NCBI GenBank assembly: GCA_963920765.1
Contig: OY987244.1
Span: 24,470,358-24,534,357 of the forward strand
Direction of reading: 5' to 3'
Source: Ulota crispa
Taxonomy: Eukaryota > Streptophyta > Bryopsida > Orthotrichales > Orthotrichaceae
Length of the DNA stretch: 64,000 nt
Shown piece by piece: positions 49,466 through 60,101 of this stretch (positions are counted from its first letter, which is position 1; every line of letters starts with the position of its first letter). Below the pieces are notes generated by a model that had not been told where the DNA came from, did not search any database, and saw nothing but the letters and a program-made list of their open reading frames with translations. Both the position numbers and the translations under genes were made by a program.

Positions 49466-49810
49466 AGCGATTACCTCTCGAATTCTCAAGATGTGCAAAC
49501 CAAAATTACTGAAGCGCCATAGTCCCGAACAACGAACAGAATGCCAAAATTCAAATTATCGCATGGAGCTAAAGCATATGTCAGCATGGAGCCTGAGAGT
49601 CTCAAATTCTATGTTCTCCATAGCCATATATCTATCAAGAGATCTGTAGTCAAGCTATCTATATGAATCCCTAAAGAAAAGTTCATCGCAGACTTTAATC
49701 AATCTGCTTATGTTCCGTGCTAACCAGCATTTTTCCTAAATACGAGTCAAGTAAGACGTGCAAATCTGCGAAAGTAAAAAAACCCGGAAACGCCATAGCC
49801 ACCTGCAATG
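49290..49810. repeat. Diverged tandem duplication, two copies of about 0.28 kb
   Basis: Copy 1 (about 49290-49530) and copy 2 (about 49577-49805) share ordered blocks: GTC.GCAT..A.C, GTCTCAAAT, TCAAGAGATCT, TCAATCTGCTTA.GTTCC.CGCTAACCAG, GTGCAAA and CGCCATAG. In copy 2 the coding-like frame of copy 1 has several stops. The duplication therefore includes an exon-like segment that has decayed in one copy. Confidence 0.65.
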
Positions 49811-51814
49811 ACGACGCCATTACTGAACAATCAAGATTTATTTTTATTTATTTGAAATGCAACATGAATATGAATGGTCTCACTCTGAGATTTTGTTAAC
49901 GAGCTCACTCCGATCCTCTTAAATACTGTAGCTGTTGCTATAAATCTGTATTCCAACTCGTGCCGCATGAATCTTGTGAGCAATCTGTTACCAAGACGTA
50001 ATATTACAGCGCCATCTCCCTCACAGGAAACACCATCCCTCTACTCTTGCAATGTTGGCTTGTCTAATTCTGTAGAAATAGAGAACCTACACTTCTTTGG
50101 TTTGTAGGTTTGTATTGAGTTTGTAAGTCTAGCTAGTAGGCATCAATTGTGCTAGTTTGTACTTGCAGTTTGTTGATCAAGAGACTAGTTGTTTTTCTAG
50201 CATGCTCGACCTAATTGTTGTATGAGTAAAGCTTCATTGTTGAATTGGTGAGAAGGAATAAGTAAGTATTTGACAAAAGGATGTGCTTCCAAGATTTCAA
50301 CATTATATTGATGTCACAACTTAAGGTAGGAACACCCATAAGCGTTAGTTTAAGGGTTTTGAACATGATGACCATTAATAAACATCTAGTACATTATAGG
50401 ATCCTATTAGCAACAAAAAAATAATGAGTTTGTACAATTGAATGAATTATTTGGATATTGTGAGAGTAAGTGGTGAATTTTTAAAGGCCATTGTACCCAT
50501 AACCAACACTAAGGTTTCATGTTCACATGTTGTACATCTTTGTAATTACATCTATTTACTTCTGCAAATTTTTCAAGATTTTAAAGGTGACTGTTATGGG
50601 GACACTAACACTTATGGGTGTTCCTACCTTACTGCACTTTCATTTTTTCATGCAAAGTGTGAGGTTTGTAAAGATGTTACCATAGAAATTTTCAATTTGA
50701 TCTGATATTGTATTGTATTGTACATTCATTGATCAAATGATATAAATGTGATTTGGCAAAACCTTTACTTTGAATTGTTTAATCTTCAATATTTATTTGG
50801 CTTCCAAAAAAAAAAATGTGCAATGGCTCTTTTCAAGGGTACCAAGGCAACAAACATGTGTATTTTCAACTATCTTTATTTACACTAAATGGACAAATGA
50901 ATTATTGCCACTAGTTCATTGTTATTAAAACTTGATTTAATAAAAGTTATGCAATACACAACATAACTGATTGTCAACATATGTTAGGAATGTGGGATTA
51001 TAAAAAACACAATTAGAGAAGATTGAATGTACAATTATCTATTGTGTAAATTAATGAAACTATGTAAGAAGTGATAGGCCAATGCCTAAGATTTGAAAGT
51101 CTTTTACTATTGTAGTAAATTTGTTGATTTTCAAAATATATTAGTTTAAGAAATTTGTGAATAGAAAAATTTATACTATAATCAAATTGGTCTAACAACC
51201 TTCATCAATACAAAAGGAGAAGCTTTTAAATGATAACTAACTTGAATTGATTATCTTTCATATGTCATTTGGAGATTGGTGGGTAGCATGTGGAGAATCA
51301 CAAAACGCTTTAGGATTTTGTGACCTAATTTTTAGAACTTTTTTTTGTCAAGGTAATCACTCTTACAACCTTTGTCACGGCAACCATTAGACAAGAGAAA
51401 TATTATGCAACATAGAATTCCAAAAATGAAGCATTGTCACTAGGGCTTCCACAAAACAAAATTGTAGCCGCAACTAATAACTTGTATATTGCTCACAACA
51501 ACAACAAAACTACAACAATAACCAATAGTTCGTATATTTCTTACAATAGCCACTAGTAGAAAATTCAGCACAAAATCAACAGAATTTCAACCAAAAACTA
51601 TTGATTTTTTTTGTGAATTTCGTCAAGTTGATTTGGGTACTTTTCTGTTGAATTTTTGTTGATTATTTACAGTTTTCTGTTAATTTGTTGTTGATTTCTA
51701 TTATGTATTTTATGTTGTTCAATTCTATTTCTTTTCATTTTAAACTTATTATTTTCATAGAATTTGTTTTTATTTCACAAAAATGTGAAATTTTTAAGGA
51801 ATGGACAACTGCCC
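49811..51814. other. AT-rich intergenic DNA
   Basis: No gene recognised. A weak inverted pair (CACTTATGGGTGTTCCTACCTTA near 50609 against TTAAGGTAGGAACACCCATAAG near 50322) marks a foldback of about 0.3 kb between 50320 and 50635. Confidence 0.5.
50320..50635. repeat. Foldback sequence, about 0.3 kb
   Basis: TTAAGGTAGGAACACCCATAAG at about 50321 is repeated in inverse orientation as CTTATGGGTGTTCCTACCTTA at about 50611. Inner parts also pair, for example AACACTAAGG near 50505 with the region near 50340. It looks like an old MITE with no coding capacity. Confidence 0.5.
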
Positions 51815-51985
51815 AAACTTCCGGGCAGCTGCCTATGCATCTAGATAGCTGCCCAAATTTCCAGGCAGCTGCCCGAATTTCCAAGCAGCTGCCTATGCAT
51901 CTAGGCAGCTGCCCAAATTTCCAGGCAGCTGCCCGAATTTCCAAGCAGCTGCCCATGCATCCGGGCAGCTGCCCAAGCCCCCCGA
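51810..51985. repeat. GC-rich minisatellite, core GGCAGCTGCC
   Basis: About eight head-to-tail units of 19-21 bases built on GGCAGCTGCC plus (C/G)(A/G)AATTTCCA or TATGCATCTA. A higher-order period of about 60 bases repeats twice. Three reading frames stay open through it (for example QLPMHLGSCPNFQAAA), which is a property of the repeat rather than evidence of a gene. Confidence 0.9.
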
Positions 51986-51989
51986 CAAC

Positions 51990-52065
51990 TGCTAGTAGCG
52001 GGGTTTGAACCCTCCACCTCTCCTCTCACACTCCACAACCTTAGCACATTTTCAAAACCACTAAA
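51990..52065 (-). other. tRNA-like B-box motif beside the minisatellite
   Basis: On the minus strand GGGTTCAAACCCC resembles a pol III B box, with a loose A-box-like GTGCTAAGGTTGTGGAG about 35 bases upstream. No complete tRNA cloverleaf can be folded. It may be the head of a tRNA-derived SINE or chance. Confidence 0.2.
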
Positions 52066-52589
52066 GAATGTGCAAATGCACATGCACACATTGGTATCTT
52101 GATTTTATTTGTACATTAAATGGTCATGTCTTTAGTAATCCAGTAGACTTTAGAGGCTATTTCCGCCCATTAAAGGACTTTTTTTCAAAAAACTTACAAC
52201 TTAGAAAAGTTGGTAAATGTATTTTACTTTCACCTCCAAAATTTTTTTTGGATTTCAATCTTTTTATCAAAAGTTATGAGCTAAAATTAGAGAAGGTGTT
52301 TAGAAATTTTTAAAAAATTGTTTGTTCCATCCTTTTGATTTTGTTTATAAATTTTTTTTGGAATTCACAAATCTCATAAGGATTGTTGCAGGCAAAGGTT
52401 GGATTCATTAACAATTATTATTTAGTGCTAGTTTTTTTGTAAAAAGAACCTTATTTTGTTAAAAATAGCCTCCATAGTTTGATAGCTTCAAATAACATGA
52501 AATTGTGAAAAGTTATAGAATTAAATCCTTGCAATTATAAAATCAAAATTCTATAGACTTTTGAATAGTTTTGGATATTTTTTAAGGGC

Positions 52590-52994
52590 ATTAATATGTG
52601 AACCACACCCTTTGAACTACTGTACCACACCCTTGGGGTAAATTTTAGATTTCTACTATCAAAAATTTGAGTTTGAGAATTTTGAATTCAAATTTGGACT
52701 TAGAGACCATGATATTGTCTAGGACCATAAAAAAGGTTGCAATTCAACAACACCCAATGAAAAAGCTTATCTTTTTTTACAAACAAAAGTAAAATTAACA
52801 ATTTTCTCCCTAACTAAACTTTTTCATTGGATGTTGTTGAATTGCAACTTTTTTTATGGTTCTAGACAATACCATGGTCTCTAAGCCCAAATCTGAATTC
52901 AAATTTTTCAAATTTAGCTTTTTGATGGTAGAAATCTAAAATTTACCCTGTGGTATGGTATAGTAATTGGAAGGGTGTGGTACACATATCAATT
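52590..52994. mobile_element. Foldback MITE, family E, about 405 bp
   Basis: Starts TTAATATGTGAACCACACCC and ends GGGTGTGGTACACATATCAATT. The arms pair over most of their length, for example GTTGCAATTCAACAACA.CCAATG near 52737 with its inverse near 52826. It is closely related to 63516-63875. Confidence 0.8.
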
Positions 52995-53859
52995 CTCATC
53001 TTTTAAAGCTTATAAAAATATTTTATAAGATTTTTTTTTTTTAATTCATTTGGTTAGTAATAGAAGGAAAAATACTAAAAGTACCCTTTAAGTCTTTCAA
53101 AATATCAAGTTTACGCTGAAAATATTTGAAACATAAAAAACATTCCTTATTTTTTGTAGGAATATCAATTATACTCCTATTATTTTGGAAAAATAATAAA
53201 AATGCTCTTCTATTTTGAAATGTTAAATATATCCTTGTGTTATTTGAAATGTAAAAAACACCTTTGGTTTCTTGTAAGAATTTGCATTAAACTATACACT
53301 TGGTTATCATGTAACACAAAGATATTTTTGGTACTTTTAATCCTTAAGGGACATATATGATTTCTTCAAAGAATTGAGGAGCATCATTTATATTTGTTTG
53401 TAAAGAAATTTTGGTATTTTTAAAACAACAAAATGTTGTACTTTTTGTATAAAATTTTGTTGGATTAGTGAAGTTGTGTCCAAAAGTATCTAGATCAACA
53501 AAAAATTGTTGAGTTTTTTGTTATTATGGTCATGTTTTTACTTGACTTTAAAGGCTGCTAAGTTTAAATCTTACCAAATTGTGAAAAGTAAAGAAAATAA
53601 AACCAGTCAATGTACACTCAAACTTCTAAAAGATTTTTTTTTTTTTTGAAAACTTCCTTTATTTTTTAAAACTTCAAAAAAATTTAATGAGGTCCAAAAA
53701 GATTTTAGAAAGATTTCAAAAACAAACCTAAACTATTGTGATAGTTTTTTTGAAAGTATTTTGATGATTTACAAAAAGATTCCTAAAGGACTCTAATTCA
53801 GTCTAAGAGATTCTATTTCTATAAGTATTTTGAAGTACTTTAACAAATTTCATAAAGAT

Positions 53860-54745
53860 TTTAAAAAGATTCTCAAAGATTCCAAAAAGGTTCTTGAAAA
53901 TTCTTAGAGATTTTCAAAGATTTTTTGAATTTCAAAAAGGATTCTCAAAAGATTCCCAAAGATTCTCAAAGATTCTCAATTGTTCTCAAACATTCTCAAA
54001 GATTCCAAAATACTTGAAAAGATTTCCAAAGATTCCAAATGATTCTCAAAGATTCCTAAAAGATTCTCAAAGATTCTCAAAGATTTCCAAAGATTCTTGA
54101 AGATTCCAAAAAAACTTGAAAAGATTTCCAAAGATTCCAAAAGATTCTCAAAGATTCCTAAAAGATTCTCAAACATTCTCAAACATTCTCAAACATTCTC
54201 AAACATTCTCAAACATTCTCAATTGTTCTCAAACATTCTCAATTGTTCTCAAACATTTTCAAAGATTCCAAAAAAACTTGAAAAGATTCCCAAAGATTTC
54301 AAAAGATTCTCAAACATTCTCAAACATTCTCAAACATTCTCAAACATTCTCAAACATTTTCAAAGATTATCAAAGATTCTCAATTGTTCTCAAACATTCT
54401 CAAAGATTCCAAAAAACTTGAAAAGATTTCTAAAGATTCCAAAAGATTCTCAAACATTCTCAAAGATTATCAAAGATTCTCAAAGATTATCAAAGATTCT
54501 CAATTGTTCTCAAACATTCTCAAAGATTCCAAAAAAACTTGAAAAGATTACCAAAGATTTCCAAAGATTTCCAAAGATTCTCAAAGATTCCTAAAAGATT
54601 CTCAAAGATTCTCAAAGATTCTCAATTGTTCTCAAACATTCTCAAAGATTCCAAAAAAACTTGAAAAGATTCCAAAAGATTTCCAAAGATTCTTGAAGAT
54701 TCTTAAAGATTCACAAAAAATTCCCAAAAGATCTTCAAAAGATTC
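53860..54745. repeat. Long minisatellite of 10-14-bp units (ATTCTCAAAG / ATTCCAAAAG)
   Basis: Hundreds of bases made of variants of CAAAGATTC, CAAACATTCT and CAATTGTTCT. A higher-order unit (CAATTGTTCTCAAACATTCT, then a CAAAGATTCC variant, then an AAAACTTGAAAAGATT variant) recurs at about 53975, 54230, 54380, 54500 and 54625. Pure runs of the 11-mer ATTCTCAAACA occur at 54175-54225 and 54308-54350. Several frames remain open, producing FSKIPK-type chains on the plus strand. Confidence 0.95.
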
Positions 54746-56389
54746 CAAAATTTCTATTGATTTAGATAATGGTGTCCAAATCAACAGAACGTATTTAGTT
54801 TTTTACAGAATTCTATTAAATTAGTCAATTAGCGTGAGCAAATGCCCAAATCAACAAGAAACTGTTGGTTTTCTGTTGTTTTGGAAAAAGTTTTCTACTA
54901 TTGAGCTTACAGATTTCTTACAATAACAAGTGACTTCAATCTTGTCAATTGCTTATTATATGAATACTTTGCACTCAATTTTGATAAAACAAATGGTTTT
55001 CATTTCAAAATTCACTTGGTCATAATTACATTAGTAGCACTTGTGTTCCAAAATAACATTTGGGATCAATATTGTCTTGTACTTCTTACAATGGCCATAA
55101 GACTTTTTGTGCATAAATCACTAGAAGAAAAATGCGTTGGAGTCAACATAAACTACATGATATTTTTTTGTTCTCAACAAAAAATTCATGTTTCAGAGCA
55201 AAATTTTGTGTTAGAAACAAAAAACATCATGTAGATTCCAAGGCAGTTTTCTTCTAGTGAATACATGTCAATTATTTTAAGCATGACTAAGTTGAATCTT
55301 AATACAAAAATGTACATCCTTCCTTTTGGTAGCATGAGGTCTTGTGGAATGACATGAATTAGACTGCACATGAAAAAAATGGCCTCTTGCTACAATATTA
55401 ACAATTTTGTTTTTGTGTTGTCCAGACCATCTAACTGGGACATGTTAACCTGATAGGGATTCAAGGGGGTGATTGGGCATGTGAATTCCGTCTTGGCAGA
55501 TGTGAAAGCTAGGGAGGGGATTAAATCATCCAATCAGGCTGGGGAGCTTTCAGTATCATTCACAGTAAGACAGACCCCCACATTGGTTTAGATGTGATGT
55601 TTACAACTTTGCATGCACAAAACGCACATTTGGATAATTTTGCAGCAACCCCTTTAGACTTAATATGGGGATGGCCTGCCCATGACATCAACTCCGTCCT
55701 TCTCGTTCAATTGTACAATTTGAAGACTTGCGAAAATGACAATGCAATGTGCACTCAGCCCCCAAGTCCCATCCATAACCAACAATACCCTCCAGTCTTT
55801 CAAAATCATAAGCAACCTGCTTTGGATGGACAAGACTTCTTGCATTATAACTCGCCAGCAAGGTTGGGCATGACTCCAATATTGGGCTCTGTGGAATTTG
55901 CATACACAAGCATGTGCACAGGATGCCCTAGTACTGAAAATAAAGGATTATTTTAGCAAATATATTCATTTGCGGCATGGCTTTAAGAATCATATTTATG
56001 CTGTCATCTTAATAGAAGGTGGTTATTTTTACCCGTCCTATAGGACATGTCATGGAATTTTTGTTTTTTCAAATTTTTTGAAAGTAAAAAGTTATGCAAA
56101 GAATCCTCATAGATTTTTGAGGTGTTTTGATACAATATGCTAATAATAGAAAAGTATAAAACAGCTGGTTTGTATCTTCTTTTGATCCCTAAGCTTTGTT
56201 GAAATTGGGTGTTTTAACAATGATTGTTTTGAATGATATGTAATTACAATAGTCTAAAAATTGAATGCACTTAGTGCTTGAAAAAGAGGGAGAGTTTTTG
56301 AACAAGAAAAAAAAGAAGGGAAAAGAGGGCATGAGAATGGAAAAATGAAGAAAGAAGGAAAAATGGGAGCATGAGTGACGGAGTGAAAA
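54746..56389. other. Intergenic DNA with one 120-codon open frame
   Basis: The plus-strand frame at 55594-55956 (MMFTTLHAQNAHLDNFAATP at its start) has a less AT-rich composition than its surroundings. It has no recognised domain, splice partner or promoter. It could be a fragment of a lost gene. Nothing else is recognised. Confidence 0.35.
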
Positions 56390-56804
56390 AAAAGGAATGA
56401 CAAGGGAGACACTCCAGTTGCTAGGTAGACACCCCCTATAGTTCAACTTATTAATTTGAGATTATTATTTTGTTGAAATATGAAATAAAATCAAAACAAT
56501 ATTTTAGTGCACATCTACATCTCCAAGCATTGCAAACATACAACAAATATGTTTCATTTGTAATGGTCAAGAGTTAAACTTACAAACAAAGGGAACGACT
56601 ATTTTTAACTTTTGACCATGTCACAAATGAGACATACTTGTTATACGTTTGCAACTCTTGCAACTCTTGCAAATGCAGATGTGCACTAATATATTGTTTT
56701 GATTTTATTTCATATTTTGATGTAATAATGATCTCAAATTTAATAAGTTGGGCTATGGGGGATGTCTCTCTAGCAACTAGGGTGTCTCCCTAATCATTCC
56801 CAAA
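56390..56804. mobile_element. Foldback MITE, about 415 bp
   Basis: The left end GGAATGACAAGGGAGACACTC continues with AGTTGCTAGGTAGACACCCCC. The right end is the inverted copy, GGGGGATGTCTCTCTAGCAACT followed by GGGTGTCTCCCTAATCATTCC. Arms pair imperfectly for about 190 bases. No coding capacity. Confidence 0.75.
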
Positions 56805-57985
56805 AAAAATTGTTGCCATGCATCATTTCTCACAAGCTTGCTTGCTTGTCTCATTGCCTCTACTCTTGAGCATGTCTTATCTTGTGAGCCTATCATCTCA
56901 TGAGCTTGTCACATCTATGCATAGCAACTTGTCTCATCTCCCTTCTTATAGAAATTGCATTTGCCCTCTAGCAAAGGCTCCTCCACCTTGCTAGCTTTGC
57001 TTACCAAACTTGGGTTCATCTTTTGCATAAGGCAAAAGTTTGCATGATTGTCTTATTTTGTTAGTTTTTCCTTGTTCAAACATTTGCATGGTGTTTGAAC
57101 TTGGACTTAGGAGTAGTAACAATGACATGACCACTTGAATTTTTGATGTCCACTTTTTGATAAAGAAGGCCTTTTGTCATGGCATCCACACCCTTGAATG
57201 TTTTGCTCACATCTTAATGAAGTTTCAAAATTATGTTGTGATATATTAGGTAGGAGCTCACTGGTATTTTCATTCTCAATTCTCACTTTGAGCATCAAGA
57301 CATAATTGAAATGCAACACGTTCAATTTTCAACTTTTTGCTTAAATATTTGATGGCATTAAGCTAGATATGTTCGAAATTTTAGGGAATTACAACCTTGA
57401 ATGACTTGATATTGCATCCTTTTTATTTTGCAAGACTATAATAATAGTTTTTAAAATGCAAGTTTTGACCATTTCAGTTTGGAAAGGAAAGGTTGTGCAT
57501 GTATCAATGTGAGGCGAAACCTTACTTTGAAGGTTGCAACTTCTCCATTGAGCTCTCTCAATTCAAAACAATAAAATGACTTGTGGCACCCATAATCCAA
57601 TTGCCATAAAATAAAAAGATGCATTTCAATTGAGAAAAAGCAATCCCATATGGCGGCATATAAGTATGAGCTAACCAAGCAAAAATAAATATGTGTCTTC
57701 ACATTAAGGCAAATTCAAAATTGAATTTCATATGCTAAATGAAATTGTTTACTGTAAGTTAGAAAATAATCGCACCAAGATATGCAATTATTAGTAAGCT
57801 TGAGTGGAGCATCACTTACATCATTGTTGTTATGTACATTGGGACCACATCATGGACGTCATTTATAAGTCTAATTGAGCTGAAACATAAATCAAATCAT
57901 TAATTGAATGTTTAGATTTGACAACCTGCTACGTAGAAATCCAAATTCATCATGGGTTCAAGACCTCAATTGTGTGAAAAATAGG
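56805..57985. other. AT-rich intergenic DNA
   Basis: No gene recognised; short minus-strand frames of 72-83 codons only. Confidence 0.45.
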
Positions 57986-58040
57986 TTTGGTACAAGCAAA
58001 GCCACAACTCCCGGGCAGCCTGGGCAGCTCAAAAGAATCT

Positions 58041-58956
58041 TTAACCCCTAAAGGACTATGGCCTTTATTTTGTCAAAAGACACTCAAAACTATCACTTTT
58101 ATGGCAAAGAGTAAAAAAGTTTGAAAATTGATCTTTTTGCATAATTGACCGTAGGATTTTTTACTAGACTTGTATAAGAATGTGTCATTCAAAACTTAAA
58201 AACCTAACTAGCACAAATTGCAAGATATTTGCATTAAAAATATTAAAAACAAGTATTTTTGCACCTTGCACGATTAGATTATTTGACTTTAAACTTTTTG
58301 ACTTAAATTTTTTGTACCATGGAGTTTTGAGGATTATTTTTTTATGTTGGAGAATTGAGTTGAGCATCTTTGGAAAAAAACCCAAACAAAAAATACTTAA
58401 TTTTCATTCTTTAAAAAAACATTAGGTAGAAGAAGGTATGAGATTGAAAAACTTAAATTGCTAATAACCTTGCATTGGAATTGAAACTTAATAATCCCAA
58501 TGGTGAGGTTGTTCTAGAAAGAAAACTTCACCCTCTCCAATAATTTTTTGTGAAAAAATGTTAAGCTTCCATTCCAAAATGAATTGTATAAGTTATTTTT
58601 TCAAGAGGATGCTTGAATTGCCTGAAAAACAAGATTGTCCATAACTTTCTAATAACTAGTCCAAACGGAATGAATCAAAACTTCAGATGTAAACAAAGAT
58701 ATAATCTACAAGGGAAAAAAAATTAATCAAGTTTTTGTAAAAAAAATTTGCTGCCCGGATCCCCCAAATTTGTGCTTATTTGGATTAATTTTTGTTCCTT
58801 GGCATTGATTGGAATAAAAATTATATTCCCCAAAAGCTAATGAGTTTTCCTATCTTGAAAAAACATTTCAAAAAGTCAAGACAAAAATTGAGGCCATAGG
58901 TTCCTGCTCAAAATCCTATTTGTCCCTTGAATGGACAATGGTCCTTTAGGGGTTAA
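58041..58956. mobile_element. TTAA-flanked TIR element, subfamily B, 916 bp
   Basis: Starts TTAA-CCCCTAAAGGACTATGG and ends CAATGGTCCTTTAGGGG-TTAA, terminal inverted repeat of about 14 bases. It is the full-length partner of 27630-28567 and is inserted in a subfamily C element at a TTTAA site. No transposase frame. Confidence 0.8.
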
Positions 58957-59290
58957 AAATGACATTATTTATTTATTTGGAATTGAATCTTTAGACTTAC
59001 ATGTACGTGGGAAGCTTTGAATCATTTGATTTCAATTAATGAGATGAAAGTTACAAGAAGTTTTAGTTTGCGAGTAAGTATGGTTTTGAAAGACTCCGTA
59101 CCTACCAGCAAACTAAAACTTCTTGTAACTTTCATCTCATTAATTGAAATCAAATGATTCAAAGCTTCCCACATACATGTAAGTCTAAAGAACCAATTCC
59201 GAGGAAATAAATAATTTCATTTTTAAAGATTCTTTTTGAGCTGCCCAGCTGCCTGAGGTTTAGAAAAACAACATATCATGCAATAACTTC

Positions 59291-59942
59291 TAACCCCTCA
59301 CCGCCTAAGGGGCCCAAATTGGGCCCCTTTGAATTTTATTAAGAGATACTTGACCTTTTTTTAAGATTTTTTTAGTGATTGTTATTACTTTTATATTCTT
59401 ATTGAAGTCTAGTTTCAACATTAGGAGTTTGATTTTGAAAATGAATTGAAGCAATTTGTCTATTCAAGATTTTGTACAAAGGTGTCCATTGCAAATCTTC
59501 ACATTCTAGTGTTGAAGGCTCTTGGAAATGAGCCTCAAGTACACTAAAACTTAGAGAAAAAACCACATTAAAAATTCAATTTAAAAAATTGTAGAATAGA
59601 TTTTGAGAAGCCGTAAATTAATTGGGGTTATGCATGTCATACTTTACATACTCATATTTTTTTGGTACCCTCAATTTTAGGTTTGAGATGCAAAAAGAGG
59701 ATTGAAAGACTTCAAATCACTTTTGCAATTTTAACACCCTCATGATTAAACATTATAATCTTTCAATCCATAAATGATATTGTTGTGATTTCTTTTCCTA
59801 TGTGATATATAACATGTCTACTTTGAATTTGTATAGTTAGGGTTCAGAGAAAATTGATAAAATTGATCAAAATGCAGGCATTTTGTTCACTCTCAAGCAA
59901 GTTCTGAGATACTGGAAACTTCCAAGGGCAATGAGGGGTTAA
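59291..59942. mobile_element. TTAA-type element, about 650 bp, uninterrupted relative of 28981-30586
   Basis: Starts CTAA-CCCCTCACCGCC, followed by a hairpin GGGGCCCAAATTGGGCCCC, and ends GGGCAATGAGGGG-TTAA. The left flank has one change from TTAA. It contains the block TATTCAAGATTTTGTACAAA and ATTATAATCTTTCAATCCAT, as the outer element at 28981 does, but lacks the nested insertion. Confidence 0.75.
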
Positions 59943-60101
59943 ACCATGTTGTCAAAAGTTATGAAAACTATTGAACCTTAAAATTACTCTTTGAACACAT
60001 CATGTGTGAAAATTTCAAAAATAAAACATATGAATCCCACTTGTGTTGAGCTGCCCAAAATTCATTTTGTCGCCAAAAACAATGCTTGGGCCTTCAGTTA
60101 A

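Larger units (their letters stand above)
57990..60101. mobile_element. Subfamily C foldback element split by two TTAA insertions
   Basis: Pieces at about 57990-58040, 58957-59290 and 59943-60101 together match the 20318-21077 element: CCGGGCAGCCTGGGCAGCTC, the palindromic centre around 59090, CATATCATGCAATAACTT and the right arm ending GGGCCTTCAG-TTAA. The gaps are exactly the elements at 58041-58956 and 59291-59942. The left terminus is truncated or very diverged. Confidence 0.65.

Noticed and set aside
51810..51985. CRISPR-like array of repeats and spacers
   Set aside because: Units are directly adjacent tandem copies without unique spacers, in a eukaryotic nuclear context.
51685..52008. 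Frames through the GGCAGCTGCC repeat, on both strands
   Set aside because: All are by-products of the tandem repeat.
51990..52065. A tRNA gene
   Set aside because: Only a B-box-like motif is present; acceptor stem, D arm and anticodon arm cannot be drawn.
54097..54594. Open frame of 165 codons rich in FSKIPK and FSNILKHSQ
   Set aside because: It is the translation of a minisatellite; other frames stay open in the same way and there is no domain or codon bias.
55594..55956. 120-codon plus-strand frame
   Set aside because: No recognisable domain, splice partners or promoter; kept only as a note in the intergenic entry.
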